Made by a program: the position numbers and the translations under genes | Assembly: GCF_017545445.1 (NCBI RefSeq) | Contig: NZ_JAFWOM010000059.1 | Location: forward strand, 1 to 64,000 | Direction: 5' to 3' | Length of the DNA stretch: 64,000 nucleotides | From: Fibrobacter sp. | Lineage (GTDB): Bacteria; Fibrobacterota; Fibrobacteria; Fibrobacterales; Fibrobacteraceae | Notes under the pieces: model-generated | Database searches by the model: none | Seen by the model: the letters and a program-made list of their open reading frames with translations, nothing else | What the model was told of the DNA's origin: nothing | Shown here: positions 32,772-45,311 of the stretch, piece after piece | Position numbering within the stretch: the stretch's first letter is position 1 | Layout of the letters: each line of letters opens with the position of its first letter

Positions 32772-33317
32772 ATGCCTCACGAAAGAATTTGGTTCTTTTC
32801 CGAAGATGTCGAAGTCTCGTGTTCTGAATGCGGAAAAGAGACGACGATGAGTCCGGATTTTGATGAGGTCGCAGGGGATTTGCGTCTGAATTTTGTCAAG
32901 GTTCGCTCTACGATTCCGTCCAGTGACACTTGCCTCCATTGCGGAAACGAAATGGAAGTCGATGTCACGTACTGGCGGCGTGAATTTTACTGCAAAAATA
33001 AGGACGGCGATGAAGTTTGTCGGTATTTCATCCTTTGGCTGGACGATGACTCTGCAGGGTGTTCCGTCGAGGGGTTGGAATCTGTGTATGAGTGCTATGC
33101 TCTGGACCATCCCGAAGACCTTACGCTTGATAGCTCTAGTGCTCAGGAACTAATCGACCTTCTCTACAAAAAGACTCGTGACGAATCGTTGCTTCCTATC
33201 GAGGAATCGTTGAAGAACGGGAGTGATGTGGAATCCTTAATCCCTGAACTGAAACGAATCATCGATTCTCACGATGATGTGCTGAAAGACGCTTATCTTG
33301 CTCATTTTCCGGAGTAA
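32772..33317 (+). CDS. Hypothetical protein with two CxxC motifs
   Basis: A 181-residue soluble, acidic protein. Two zinc-ribbon-like pairs, CSECG (about residue 17) and CLHCG (about 55), lie in the first third and could bind one metal ion. Further cysteines (about 77, 84, 98 and 109) follow. The C-terminal third is helical and acidic. A good AAAGGAG site precedes the ATG, and a TATATT -10-like box lies at 32733-32738. I do not recognise a family. It begins a run of three small genes between the HipBA pair and the LRR gene. Confidence 0.6.
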   Translation: MPHERIWFFSEDVEVSCSECGKETTMSPDFDEVAGDLRLNFVKVRSTIPSSDTCLHCGNEMEVDVTYWRREFYCKNKDGDEVCRYFILWLDDDSAGCSVEGLESVYECYALDHPEDLTLDSSSAQELIDLLYKKTRDESLLPIEESLKNGSDVESLIPELKRIIDSHDDVLKDAYLAHFPE

Positions 33318-33340
33318 CTTCAAAAATCGAGGTGGTAGCT

Positions 33341-33568
33341 ATGGCAAATTATGTTCCAACGATGCCCAAAGAAGATTTGCTTAAACTTAGGGAAACCCTA
33401 AAGAAAACCATTCAAGAAACAAAAGATGAAGCTGAAGGTCTAACAGGGCTAGATTATGTTAAAGCTACTATTCATTTGCCAACTGATGAGGCCGAACTTG
33501 AAGATGTTGAAGAACTGTTGAAGGAACTTGCGTTGAAAGAACTTGCTGCTAGTGCTGAAAAAAAATAG
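33341..33568 (+). CDS. Small acidic helical protein of unknown function
   Basis: 75 residues from the ATG at 33341, with GAGG 8 nt upstream; an in-frame GTG at 33332 would overlap that site. The sequence is almost all charged helix (KEDLLKLRETLKKTIQ, EAELEDVEELLKELALKE) and probably forms a coiled coil. It starts 23 nt after the preceding gene, suggesting cotranscription. No family is recognised. Confidence 0.55.
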   Translation: MANYVPTMPKEDLLKLRETLKKTIQETKDEAEGLTGLDYVKATIHLPTDEAELEDVEELLKELALKELAASAEKK

Positions 33569-33629
33569 ACGTTTGCCCAGGTGGTGTGTATCTATATTAT
33601 GATTGTACGAATTTAACAGGAGTCCCTTT

Positions 33630-34076
33630 ATGTTTTCTGTCTATAATTTTATCACGATGGATGATGAACAAATTGAAAAGTTCATCAAGCTTTATGGCGA
33701 AGGCGATGGAAAATTTTCGCTTGCGAGGGTGCTCCCTGAATATGCCGAAAAAGATGCTCGTGAAAACGAAAATGGCGAGGGGCTTGAATTGCGGTCAATC
33801 TTAAGCGGAAAGGTGACTTTTGATACGGACGATTTGCCGCCGATTCCGGTTTACGAGAAAATGGCAAAAGACGGGCTTGTGTTTAAAATTGATTGGCAAT
33901 CCGAAGATATGATCGAGTGGGGGATTGGTCACGGCGAAGTCCGCGATGGTGTGTTTTATCATTGCATCGATTTCGAAGAAACGGCTAATTACGTAAGAGA
34001 ATGGACGGGCGAGGAATGGGATCCGCGTCAGAGTGCTTTTGCGGAAGAGTATTCTAAACTTCACCATAACAACTAA
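33630..34076 (+). CDS. Hypothetical cytoplasmic protein
   Basis: 148 residues from the ATG at 33630, with AGGAG 7 nt upstream; a longer frame from a TTG at 33603 is less likely. The protein is acidic (GEGDGKFSL, DFEETANYVREWTGEEWD), soluble and without recognisable motifs. A TATATTATGATTG stretch at 33593 resembles the box before the gene at 32772, so it may have its own promoter. In accessory regions such small acidic proteins are often immunity or antitoxin partners, but nothing here proves it. Confidence 0.5.
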   Translation: MFSVYNFITMDDEQIEKFIKLYGEGDGKFSLARVLPEYAEKDARENENGEGLELRSILSGKVTFDTDDLPPIPVYEKMAKDGLVFKIDWQSEDMIEWGIGHGEVRDGVFYHCIDFEETANYVREWTGEEWDPRQSAFAEEYSKLHHNN

Positions 34077-34087
34077 ATATTTTGCTA

Positions 34088-35683
34088 ATGAATAACTTAA
34101 AAACAGATGTTCTTTTCACGGAGGGGCATGCCGAAGCCGTGCCGTCCTGCAATTACCTCACCTTCACAGCCGAGGAGGACAATGCGTCGTTTTCGGCTGT
34201 AAATCAAACAAAAAAATTCCCGGATTTGCAATACTCGCTGGATAAAGGTGTGACATGGAATGCCATGAAAAAGAACACCCCGGTTGTACTGAAAAATAAA
34301 GGGGACTGTGCATGGCTGAAGGGCGACAATCCAGAAGGTTTCTCGAAGGACCTGAAAAAAAAGAGCACTTCATTTGTTCTAACTGGACGGATCGCCGCAA
34401 GCGGCAGCGTGATGAGTTTGATTGACGGAAAGGGGGAGGCTAAAGTCATCCCGAACGACTTCTGTTTCGCAAGATTGTTTCTTCATTGTGCGGGCTTGAC
34501 GCAAGCTCCAGAATTGCCGGCGACAACGCTCTCAATGGGGTGCTATGAAGGAATGTTTTATGAGTGCTCTAGCCTCAAGCAAGCTCCTCAACTGCCTGCG
34601 ACTATATTGGCAAAAGAGTGTTATTGTGGGATGTTTGTAGAATGCACTAGCTTAACGCAAGCTCCAGAGCTACCCGCCACCACGTTGGCTGAAGATTGTT
34701 ACTATGGAATGTTTTCTAAGTGCTCTTGCCTCAAGCAAGCTCCACAACTGCCTGCGCCGACATTGGCAAAAGCGTGTTATTGCGAGATGTTTTGGGAATG
34801 CACTAGCTTGACTCAAGCTCCGGAGCTACCCGCCACCATTTTGGCTGAAGATTGCTACTATCAAATGTTCTGGAAGTGCAAAAGCCTTACTCAAGCTCCA
34901 GAACTTCCTGCAACCAAGTTGGAAGCATGCTGCTACAGGGGTATGTTCGGTGGTTGCATCAATCTCACGCGAGCTCCGGATTTGCCCGCTACTATTTTAG
35001 CCAACAGATGCTACTCTGGTATGTTTCAAAGCTGTACCAACCTCACGCAAGCCCCTCAATTGAACGCAATGACGTTGGATTGTTTTTGTTGCGAAGAAAT
35101 GTTCGATGGTTGCTCCAATCTCACGCAAGCTCCGGAATTGCCTGCCACGACTTTGGCACAAGGCTGCTACTTTCGTATGTTCAGAGAGTGTACGAGTCTT
35201 ACGCATGCTCCAGAACTACCTGCAACCAAGTTGGAAAGAGCTTGTTACGAATGTATGTTCGAGGGGTGCAAAAGCCTCACGCATGCTCCGGAACTGCCCG
35301 CTACGAAGATGGCTAAAGAATGTTACTTGGAAATGTTTTATGGGTGCTCTAGCCTCAAGCAAGCTCCTCAATTGCCAGCCGCAAAATTAGCCGACAAGTG
35401 CTACGCTTGGATGTTCCGAAGGTGCTCCAGCTTGACGCATGCCCCGGTGCTCCCTGCTAAGAAATTATACACACGGTGCTATGCTTGGATGTTCCAGGAG
35501 TGCGTAAGCCTTACGCAAGCCCCAGAACTGCCTGCTACGACTTTGGCTGTCGAGTGCTACTGGGGAATGTTCCGCGAGTGTACCGGTCTCGTACAAATTC
35601 CCACACTTCCCGCTACCACATTAGCAATGGATTGCTACAAGGAAATGTTCGAGGGGTGCACAGGCCTCACGCAAGCCCCGTAA
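34088..35683 (+). CDS. BspA-like leucine-rich-repeat protein, apparently cut short
   Basis: 531 residues from the ATG at 34088 (no clear ribosome-binding site; a TTG lies two codons earlier). An N-terminal domain of about 136 residues lacks a signal peptide. Then come 15 tandem 26-residue repeats of the form LTQAPELPATTLAxxCYxxMF-x-x-C-x-S, two Cys and one MF each. This is the Treponema/BspA type of LRR common in gut bacteria. The frame ends five residues into a sixteenth repeat, so it has probably lost its natural end, or the array has been shortened by recombination. Without a signal peptide the location and role are unclear. Such repeats usually serve in protein binding or adhesion. Confidence 0.7.
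   Translation: MNNLKTDVLFTEGHAEAVPSCNYLTFTAEEDNASFSAVNQTKKFPDLQYSLDKGVTWNAMKKNTPVVLKNKGDCAWLKGDNPEGFSKDLKKKSTSFVLTGRIAASGSVMSLIDGKGEAKVIPNDFCFARLFLHCAGLTQAPELPATTLSMGCYEGMFYECSSLKQAPQLPATILAKECYCGMFVECTSLTQAPELPATTLAEDCYYGMFSKCSCLKQAPQLPAPTLAKACYCEMFWECTSLTQAPELPATILAEDCYYQMFWKCKSLTQAPELPATKLEACCYRGMFGGCINLTRAPDLPATILANRCYSGMFQSCTNLTQAPQLNAMTLDCFCCEEMFDGCSNLTQAPELPATTLAQGCYFRMFRECTSLTHAPELPATKLERACYECMFEGCKSLTHAPELPATKMAKECYLEMFYGCSSLKQAPQLPAAKLADKCYAWMFRRCSSLTHAPVLPAKKLYTRCYAWMFQECVSLTQAPELPATTLAVECYWGMFRECTGLVQIPTLPATTLAMDCYKEMFEGCTGLTQAP
34496..35680 (+). repeat. Array of 15 direct repeats of 78 bp plus a partial copy
   Basis: Each 78-bp unit encodes one 26-residue LRR. Alternating 'LTQAPELP' and 'LKQAPQLP' variants near the start (units 1-5) point to duplication of two-unit blocks. 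The unit at about 35340 (GGGTGCTCTAGCCTCAAGC) nearly copies the one at about 34560. Confidence 0.85.
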
Positions 35684-35768
35684 TGTTTGGTGTGGAGATA
35701 GGAAAGACTGGGTCTAGTTTCTTGTACATTTATGCATCCTAAATTTCTATCTTTCCGCCAAATTTTGA

Positions 35769-36614
35769 ATGAGAGCTTTTGTGAAATTCACTGCGTTTTT
35801 GATAGCGTTTCTGTGCACGATTCTTTGGGCGAAACCGAGCGTGTTCGTTCCTGCGGTGGAATTGGACGGCGTGCATCAAGACTATGCAGACGAGCTAGTT
35901 CGTTGGACTAAGGGGAACATAGAAGCTAAAAAATACATGTGGGTGGTTGAACGCGAAAGCGAGTGCGACTTCGTTTTGCAAATCAAGATGTTGCGCAAGG
36001 GCGATAACATTTTGGTGACGTTCTCGCTCAAAAATTCCGATGACAAAGATGAAGTCTGGAGTTACAAGCACATGGCTTATACGCCCGATGACTTAAAGCC
36101 CGTTGCGGATGTGGCTGCGATGAAGTTTGGCCGTTGGAATGGATTTAGATTGGGTGTTGGACTTGGTGCTGTAGGGGTGGCGTCTCCAGAATTTGCCGCT
36201 GCACCGTCCATCGATCTTTCGGCTCATTATCTTTACAACAACTTTCTTTTTTCTCTTGATGGAAATTTGGGGATTGACGAAGGGCTGGGTGACGACGATT
36301 TTACTTATGCCGGTGCATTCTTTTCTTTTGCTTATGTGCTTGATGGCCGTAACTTTTTCCCTTATGCGGGACCGGGTGCAGGTTTTTCTTATATGGAATA
36401 CGATTCGGATAAATATTCGTTTGCGGATCTCGAGAGCGGTGAAGGATTGACTTTGTTCTTGAAAGCAGGCGTTTTTTTCAAGCCAGTAGATTATAAAACT
36501 ATTTTCGCTATAGAAGTTCGCTATTTGTTCAACTTCTATGAAGTCCAGAAACTTTCTGATGAAAGCTGGATGTTTCCCCATGTGTGGAATGTCAGTGCTC
36601 AGGTGTGGTGGTGA
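35769..36614 (+). CDS. Secreted, probably outer-membrane beta-barrel protein
   Basis: 281 residues with a signal peptide (about 1-21, ending LWA). The first half (about 22-115) is a soluble domain (VFVPAVELDGVHQDYADELVRW). It resembles the periplasmic part of proteins that bind divergent ligands in Fibrobacter, but I cannot name it. From about 120 on, alternating strands rich in Gly and aromatic residues (RLGVGLGAVG, FLFSLDGNLGI, FFSFAYVLDG) and a C-terminal QVWW suggest an 8-stranded barrel. The stop overlaps the ATG of the following lipoprotein gene, so the two are translationally coupled. Function unknown. Confidence 0.6.
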   Translation: MRAFVKFTAFLIAFLCTILWAKPSVFVPAVELDGVHQDYADELVRWTKGNIEAKKYMWVVERESECDFVLQIKMLRKGDNILVTFSLKNSDDKDEVWSYKHMAYTPDDLKPVADVAAMKFGRWNGFRLGVGLGAVGVASPEFAAAPSIDLSAHYLYNNFLFSLDGNLGIDEGLGDDDFTYAGAFFSFAYVLDGRNFFPYAGPGAGFSYMEYDSDKYSFADLESGEGLTLFLKAGVFFKPVDYKTIFAIEVRYLFNFYEVQKLSDESWMFPHVWNVSAQVWW

Positions 36615-37111
36615 TGATGAAGTCTGCGTTTGCGTTGCTATTGACGATTTTGCTGGCGGGCTGTGCCAATCATTTCTGGGTTACAGTTCCGGGTAGTGAA
36701 AATTACGACTTTTACCGGAATGGCGAGTTGGTTTGCGAATCGACCAACAGTTGTCGGATGGGAACCTCTTTTGGCCGGAAAATGCTTTTGGAAATCCGTA
36801 AGGATGATGTGACGTACGCCCATCTGCTGGTGTCCAGCAAAGACCGCAAGCGAGACGATGTCGATTTCAGCACGGAGCGTTTTATTGGCAATGAAGTTGC
36901 TGACCATTGGATCCGTCAGTCTCATTCTCAGGGCGAAGTGATGCTTTCTGGGGTCGTTGTTGGCGCTGCTACTATCGGCTATCTGATTGCAAAGCCTATT
37001 TCTAAGTTAATTCTCGATAATATTACGCAACTGCCGTCGAATTTGACGATTCCCATAGGGGTCAGCGATAGTTCTGCCGTGCCGTTTCCTTGGGATCAAC
37101 CCTCTAAATAA
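36614..37111 (+). CDS. Putative lipoprotein
   Basis: 166 residues from the ATG at 36614, whose A is the last base of the preceding TGA. The lipobox LLAGC puts the lipidated Cys at 17. The body has SENYDFYRNGELVC and a second Cys (NSCRM), suggesting a disulfide. A hydrophobic stretch (MLSGVVVGAATIGYLIA, about 120-136) may dip into the membrane. It forms a two-gene unit with the barrel-like protein, so they may act together in the outer membrane. No named family. Confidence 0.6.
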   Translation: MMKSAFALLLTILLAGCANHFWVTVPGSENYDFYRNGELVCESTNSCRMGTSFGRKMLLEIRKDDVTYAHLLVSSKDRKRDDVDFSTERFIGNEVADHWIRQSHSQGEVMLSGVVVGAATIGYLIAKPISKLILDNITQLPSNLTIPIGVSDSSAVPFPWDQPSK

Positions 37112-37125
37112 GAGTATTCCACGTT

Positions 37126-37146
37126 GGACACTTGGATAAAGTGTCC
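37126..37146 (+). terminator. Hairpin after the lipoprotein gene
   Basis: GGACACTT pairs perfectly with AAGTGTCC around GGATA. There is no T-run immediately after, so it may act with the T-tailed hairpin at 37174. Confidence 0.4.
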
Positions 37147-37171
37147 ATGAAACTTTGAAATCGTCATGTAA

Positions 37172-40717
<3,546 letters not shown>

Positions 40718-40719
40718 CG

Positions 40720-40911
40720 AGCCATGAGCTGTGAGGTCGGCACCTTGTGCCTTTGAGGTATGAGGTGCTGAACGATAAGCAGTAAGCATTTGTCATGCCG
40801 GACTCCGTTCCGGCATCACCTTATGCGTCGTCATCCTGAGTGGCGAGAAGCCGCGAAGGATCCAGAGAACTCTTTATAACACTGTCACCCCGGCCACAGT
40901 GCCGGGGTCAG
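40720..40911. repeat. Intergenic repeat patch with two GC-rich hairpins
   Basis: ATGCCGGA and TCCGGCAT (40795-40816), GTCATCCTGAGTGGCGAG...GGATCC (40830-40862), and ACCCCGGC and GCCGGGGT (40887-40908) stand in a row. All belong to the GTCAT-type dispersed repeats of this genome. No gene is present in 40718-41051. Confidence 0.6.
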
Positions 40912-40981
40912 TTTTTAGCTTCTTTTTTATTAACAAGTATTGATAAAAAATCAATGAGAAGATTTTTTTACCACTATGAAA

Positions 40982-41005
40982 ACCCCTCTCCGAGGGGTAT
41001 TTTTT
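40982..41005 (+). terminator. T-tailed hairpin upstream of the GH95 gene
   Basis: ACCCCTC pairs with GAGGGGT around TCC, followed by ATTTTTTAT. It lies 46 nt before the start codon and mirrors the hairpin before GH2, so it may be a leader attenuator or a terminator. Confidence 0.6.
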
Positions 41006-41051
41006 ATAAGGGAAAAGAATACGGTGTGTTTTTGGTTATGAGGAGAACACT

Positions 41052-44000
41052 ATGTTTAGAACAAAGAAATCTTTAGCAAGTCGCGTTTTGGGTACGGCTG
41101 CATTAGTTTGTGCTGTATGCTTTTCAAGTGCTGCCGCGACAACGGACAATCCGCTTTTGCTGTGGTACAACAGCGATGCCGGTTCCGAATTTACGAACGC
41201 GCTCCCGATTGGCAATGGCTACATGGGTGGCCTCATTTATGGTGGTGTTACCAAGGATTACATCGGCCTTAACGAAAGTACCGTTTGGTCAGGCGGCCCG
41301 GGCGACAACAACAAGCAGGGTGCAGCAAGCCACTTGAAAGATGCCCGTGATGCTTTGTGGCGCGGCGACTACCGCACGGCAGAATCCATCGTGTCTAACT
41401 ACATGATTGGCCCTGGCCCTGCAAGTTTCCAGCCGGTGGGCGATCTCGTGATTACGACATCCCATAACGGGGCGACGAATTACCGCCGCGAACTCGATTT
41501 AAAGACAGCTATTGCCAAGACAACTTATACGCACAGCGGTGTCAAGCATACGCGTGAATATTTCGCCAGCTACCCGGATCATGTGATTGTCGTTCACTTG
41601 TCTGCGGATAAGGATGGCTCGGTGAGCTTTGGTGCAACGATGACAACTCCGCACCGCAATAACCGCATGACCTCTAGCGGCAACACGCTTATTTACGATG
41701 TAACCGTCAACTCCATCAAGTTTCAGAATCGCTTGAACGTGATTACGGATGGCGGCACCGTTTCTGTGTCTAACGGAAACATCTCGGTGAACGGTGCAAA
41801 CAGTGCAACGCTTATCCTCACGACCGCCACGAATTTCAAGTCCTATAACGATGTGAGCGGCGACCCAGGTGCCATTGCCGAGGGCATTATGGCGAAAGTC
41901 GCAAAGAAGTCCTATGAAGATTTGCTTGCCACACACTTGAAAGATTACCAGACGATTTTCAACCGCGTCAAGCTGGACCTCGGTACAGCCGACAAGAGCG
42001 CTGGCGACATCACCTCCACCCGCGTCAAGAATTTCAATTCTACAAACGACCCGTCCCTTGTGGAACTCCATTACCAGTATGGCCGTTATTTGCTCATCGC
42101 AAGCTCCCGTAAGGGGGGCCAGCCGGCCAACTTGCAGGGCATCTGGAACAAGGACACGAACCCGATTTGGGGTAGTAAATATACGACCAACATCAACCTC
42201 GAAATGAACTACTGGCCGGCAGAATCCGGCAACCTCGAAGAATGCGTCTGGCCGCTCATTGACAAAATCAAGTCCATGGTTCCGCAAGGCGAAAAGACCG
42301 CCAAGGTGCACTGGGGCGTTGACGAAGGCTGGGTGGAACACCACAATACCGACCTTTGGAACCGCTCTGCTCCGATTGACGGTGCATGGGGGCTTTGGCC
42401 GACAGGCGCTGGCTGGCTCACGACCCACCTTTGGGAACACTTCCTCTACAATCCGACCGACAAGGAATACCTCAAGGATGTTTACTCCACTATGAAGGGT
42501 GCAGCGCTCTTCTTTGTGAACAGTCTCGTCGAAGAACCTGAAACGGGTAACAAGTACTTGGTGACCGCACCGAGTGACTCCCCGGAAAACGACCACGGCG
42601 GATACAACGTGTGCTTTGGCCCGACGATGGACAACCAGATTATCCGCGACGTGCTGAACTACACGATTGAAGCCTCCAAGATTCTCGGTGTCGATGAAGA
42701 ACTGCGTGCGAAAATGGAAGCGACGGTCAAGCGTTTGCCGCCGACAAAGACCGGTAAGTACGGACAAATTACGGAATGGCTCCAGGACTGGGACGATCCG
42801 AACAACAAGAACCGCCACATCTCGCACTTGTACGGCCTTTTCCCGAGCGCTCAGATTACGCCGGAAGAAACTCCGGACTTGATCAAGGGTGCTGGCGTTA
42901 CGCTTCAGCAGCGTGGCGACGATGCTACCGGTTGGTCTCTTGCTTGGAAAATCAACTTCTGGGCGCGCATGCATGATGGCGACCACGCTTACAGAATGAT
43001 CCGCATGCTCCTCACGCCGAGCAAAACTTACAACAACTTGTTCGATGCACATCCGCCGTTCCAGATTGACGGTAATTTCGGAGCGGTCTCCGGCGTGAAC
43101 GAAATGCTCATGCAGAGCCACAACAACAGAATCAATCTTCTTCCGGCACTCCCATCGCAGTGGGCAAATGGCTCTGTGAAGGGCATCCGTGCTCGTGGCG
43201 GTTTCGAAATTGATTCCATGGCATGGAAGGGCGGCAAACTCACGTATGTGGCCATCAAGTCTCTCGTCGGTAGCACGCTGAATGTCACGTCGGGTACAAA
43301 CAAGTACTCTACCGCAACGGTCGCTGGCAAGGTTTATGAATTCGATGGCAATCTTAAGGTGACGAACGCTCCGTTCGAACCGCTTGAAATTACGGACAAG
43401 ATTCAGGCTGAAAATTATGTGGCTATGGATGGCGTACAGATTGAAGAAGATTCTCTTGGCACGCCTAACATCGGCTGGATCAATGATGGCGACTGGACAC
43501 AGTACTACGTGAACGTTACGACCGCTGGTAGCTATGTCTTGACGGGTCGCGTTGCAACAGGTTCTGAAAAAGAAAGTGTTATCACGGTTACGGATTCCAC
43601 GGGCAAGATTCTCGGAACGCTCTCTGTCGATCCGACAAAGTCCAAGGGCTGGAACGACTGGTATGAATCATCGACAAAGGTGACGCTCCCGGCGGGCAAG
43701 CAAAAGCTCACGTTCACCTACACCGGCGAAGACACGTACCTTGCCAATGTAGATTGGTATAATTTCGCATCTGATAAAACGTCGATAGCAATACCTGAAA
43801 TTCGCAAAGGTTCGCTCTCTGTAAGCCGCGTCCCTTACTCTCAAGCATCAATTGCTTTGATGGTGACTGCTCCGGTTTCCAGCGATTATGTTGTACATCT
43901 CGTCGGCGTGAATGGCAAGTTCATTGGTTCGCAACGCGGCCATGGCGAAGGTCTCGCCGAGTTCGGCAAGAATGCACCTCTTGCACCGGGCATGTACTTT

Positions 44001-44054
44001 GCCATCGTCAAGAGCGGCTCTATGCAAAAGACAATGAAACTCACTGTTCATTAG
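41052..44054 (+). CDS. GH95 alpha-L-fucosidase (or alpha-L-galactosidase) with CBM6-like and basic C-terminal domains
   Basis: A secreted 1000-residue enzyme with AGGAG 6 nt before the ATG. After the signal peptide (about 1-29) the GH95 N-terminal domain shows [16 protein letters not shown] and [13 protein letters not shown]. The alpha/alpha barrel shows [14 protein letters not shown] (conserved Asn pair), [12 protein letters not shown] (candidate acid Glu) and FQIDGNFG (conserved Asp). These match the inverting 1,2-alpha-L-fucosidase family. Residues about 778-909 form a CBM6-like module ([17 protein letters not shown]). The last 75 residues are a divergent version of the basic C-terminal domain ([19 protein letters not shown]). 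With the upstream GH2 this could remove the Fuc-Gal side chain of xyloglucan. A strong terminator follows. Confidence 0.85.
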   Translation: MFRTKKSLASRVLGTAALVCAVCFSSAAATTDNPLLLWYNSDAGSEFTNALPIGNGYMGGLIYGGVTKDYIGLNESTVWSGGPGDNNKQGAASHLKDARDALWRGDYRTAESIVSNYMIGPGPASFQPVGDLVITTSHNGATNYRRELDLKTAIAKTTYTHSGVKHTREYFASYPDHVIVVHLSADKDGSVSFGATMTTPHRNNRMTSSGNTLIYDVTVNSIKFQNRLNVITDGGTVSVSNGNISVNGANSATLILTTATNFKSYNDVSGDPGAIAEGIMAKVAKKSYEDLLATHLKDYQTIFNRVKLDLGTADKSAGDITSTRVKNFNSTNDPSLVELHYQYGRYLLIASSRKGGQPANLQGIWNKDTNPIWGSKYTTNINLEMNYWPAESGNLEECVWPLIDKIKSMVPQGEKTAKVHWGVDEGWVEHHNTDLWNRSAPIDGAWGLWPTGAGWLTTHLWEHFLYNPTDKEYLKDVYSTMKGAALFFVNSLVEEPETGNKYLVTAPSDSPENDHGGYNVCFGPTMDNQIIRDVLNYTIEASKILGVDEELRAKMEATVKRLPPTKTGKYGQITEWLQDWDDPNNKNRHISHLYGLFPSAQITPEETPDLIKGAGVTLQQRGDDATGWSLAWKINFWARMHDGDHAYRMIRMLLTPSKTYNNLFDAHPPFQIDGNFGAVSGVNEMLMQSHNNRINLLPALPSQWANGSVKGIRARGGFEIDSMAWKGGKLTYVAIKSLVGSTLNVTSGTNKYSTATVAGKVYEFDGNLKVTNAPFEPLEITDKIQAENYVAMDGVQIEEDSLGTPNIGWINDGDWTQYYVNVTTAGSYVLTGRVATGSEKESVITVTDSTGKILGTLSVDPTKSKGWNDWYESSTKVTLPAGKQKLTFTYTGEDTYLANVDWYNFASDKTSIAIPEIRKGSLSVSRVPYSQASIALMVTAPVSSDYVVHLVGVNGKFIGSQRGHGEGLAEFGKNAPLAPGMYFAIVKSGSMQKTMKLTVH

Positions 44055-44084
44055 ATTCATAAAAAATCCTCCTCACACACCAAT

Positions 44085-44117
44085 GCCCTGAATCCTCGTG
44101 ATTCGGGGCTTTTTTTG
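44085..44117 (+). terminator. Strong intrinsic terminator after GH95
   Basis: GCCCTGAATC pairs with GATTCGGGGC (10 bp, one T-G pair) around CTCGT, followed by eight T. Confidence 0.9.
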
Positions 44118-44200
44118 TTTTGGTCGATGTTCATTGGTTATTGGTTGATAGTTGCTAATCATTATAACTTCGTCGATTGAATAAATTGCGGAAAATCGTC

Positions 44201-44242
44201 ATGGTGGACTAAGGTTGGTGAGCCAGCCGAACCATCCGCCAT
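44201..44242. repeat. Hairpin repeat ATGGTGGA / TCCGCCAT
   Basis: An imperfect inverted repeat with an inner GGTTGG/CCGAACC stem. It shares ATGGTGGACT and TCCGCCATCTGT with the element at 32387-32424. The rest of the gap 44118-44383 holds CTACTGATTAATGACTGCTG units of the dispersed family. Confidence 0.5.
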
Positions 44243-44383
44243 CTGTATAACTATAGTCCATTGACTACTGATTAATGACTGCTGATTACTTTATGTGTAT
44301 CATGAAATATTCTAAAAAATTTAAGAAAATAATAAAAAAGCTAAAAATTGAACGAAAAAGCTTAATTTTTATCATAAAAACTA

Positions 44384-44412
44384 TTGACTTTTTGATTTTT
44401 TGTATTTATATT
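44384..44412 (+). promoter_or_regulatory. Sigma-70-type promoter of TIGR02147 module 1, with structured leader
   Basis: TTGACT, a 17-nt spacer and TATATT (44407-44412). The predicted transcript starts near 44419 with a leader of about 50 nt. It can fold AGCAGCA with TGCTGTT and inner GACT with AGTC, ahead of a GGAGG site. This differs completely from the leaderless promoters of modules 2-4. Confidence 0.7.
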
Positions 44413-44471
44413 TAGAAAAGAAAGCAGCACGGACTTTTCAGTCGAGATGCTGTTTGTGTTTGGAGGAATGA

Positions 44472-45305
44472 ATGAAAGATGTACTAAAGTACACGGACTA
44501 TCATCAGTATATTGCGGATTATTACGCTGAACGAAAGGCGAAATCCGTGTTTACTTGGCAGACTTTTACACGTGCGGCGGGATTTTCTTCGCCGGTGTTC
44601 CTGAAATATGTGAGTGAGGGCCGCTCCAACTTGAGCGAGGATGCGGCGGTTCGTGTTGCTTCTGCGATGTCTCTTATGGGCTACGAGCAGGAATATTTCT
44701 GCGAAATGGTCAAATTCGACCACGCCAAAACGGACGAAGAAAAAAAATCCACTTTCAATAGAATGCTCGCCATTGCCGATGTGCATAAAGTGAGAATCCT
44801 CGAGGGGGATTCTTTCCGTTATTTCGATAGCTGGAAAAATCCTGTGCTCCGTGAACTCGCGCCTGCGATGCCGGGGGCGAAACCGCTTGCGATGGCTCGT
44901 GCATGCCGCCCGGAAATTACCGCTGCCGAAGTCAGCGAATCGCTGAGTTTTTTGCTCAAGGCAAATTTGCTCCAAAAGGACAAAGATGGGAATTATGTGC
45001 AGACGGAAAAATCCGTGACGACGGGCCCCATGGCGGTGACGCCAGTTGCTGTCCGCGGGATGCATCGCCAGATGGGCGAATTTGCGCTAGAGGCGATTGA
45101 AGGCGTGCCGCAGAACAAACGCCATTTTTCGGGCCTTACGCTTGGAATTACGCAGAATGCTTACGATGTAATTGTTCAAGAAATTGCCGAATTCCGTAAA
45201 CGCGTTATCGCGATTGCAACAAGGGATGACGAAACGGATGAAGTTTATCGTCTGAACATGCAGTTCTTCCCGATGACCCAAAAGAGTGTGGAAAAAAAAG
45301 ATTAG
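44472..45305 (+). CDS. TIGR02147/DUF4423 family regulator-like protein, module 1
   Basis: A 277-residue cytoplasmic protein of the Fibrobacter-type TIGR02147 family, whose function is not established. The N-terminus (EYTDYHQYI-like YTDYHQYIADYYAERK) leads to a helix-turn-helix-like segment at about 27-70 (FTRAAGFSSPVFLKYVSEGR). The C-terminal DUF4423 domain contains SWKNPVLRELAPAMPGAKP, ITAAEVSESLSFLLKANLLQ (winged-helix-like) and REDETDEVYRLN-like DDETDEVYRLNMQFFP. A DNA-binding regulator of the two lipoprotein genes that follow at 6 and 18 nt is the natural inference. Its recognition-helix region (SSPVFLKYVSEGRSNLS) differs from the three other copies (KYVCEGKKNLS). GGAGG lies 5 nt before the ATG. 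Confidence 0.85.
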   Translation: MKDVLKYTDYHQYIADYYAERKAKSVFTWQTFTRAAGFSSPVFLKYVSEGRSNLSEDAAVRVASAMSLMGYEQEYFCEMVKFDHAKTDEEKKSTFNRMLAIADVHKVRILEGDSFRYFDSWKNPVLRELAPAMPGAKPLAMARACRPEITAAEVSESLSFLLKANLLQKDKDGNYVQTEKSVTTGPMAVTPVAVRGMHRQMGEFALEAIEGVPQNKRHFSGLTLGITQNAYDVIVQEIAEFRKRVIAIATRDDETDEVYRLNMQFFPMTQKSVEKKD

Positions 45306-45311
45306 GAGGAT

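Noticed and set aside
34496..35680. Regular 78-bp repeats considered as a CRISPR array
   Set aside because: The units are translated, vary throughout and lack spacers. They encode leucine-rich repeats.
30400..37111. Whole accessory stretch considered as a prophage or integrative element
   Set aside because: No integrase, transposase, phage structural gene, tRNA target or flanking direct repeat was seen.
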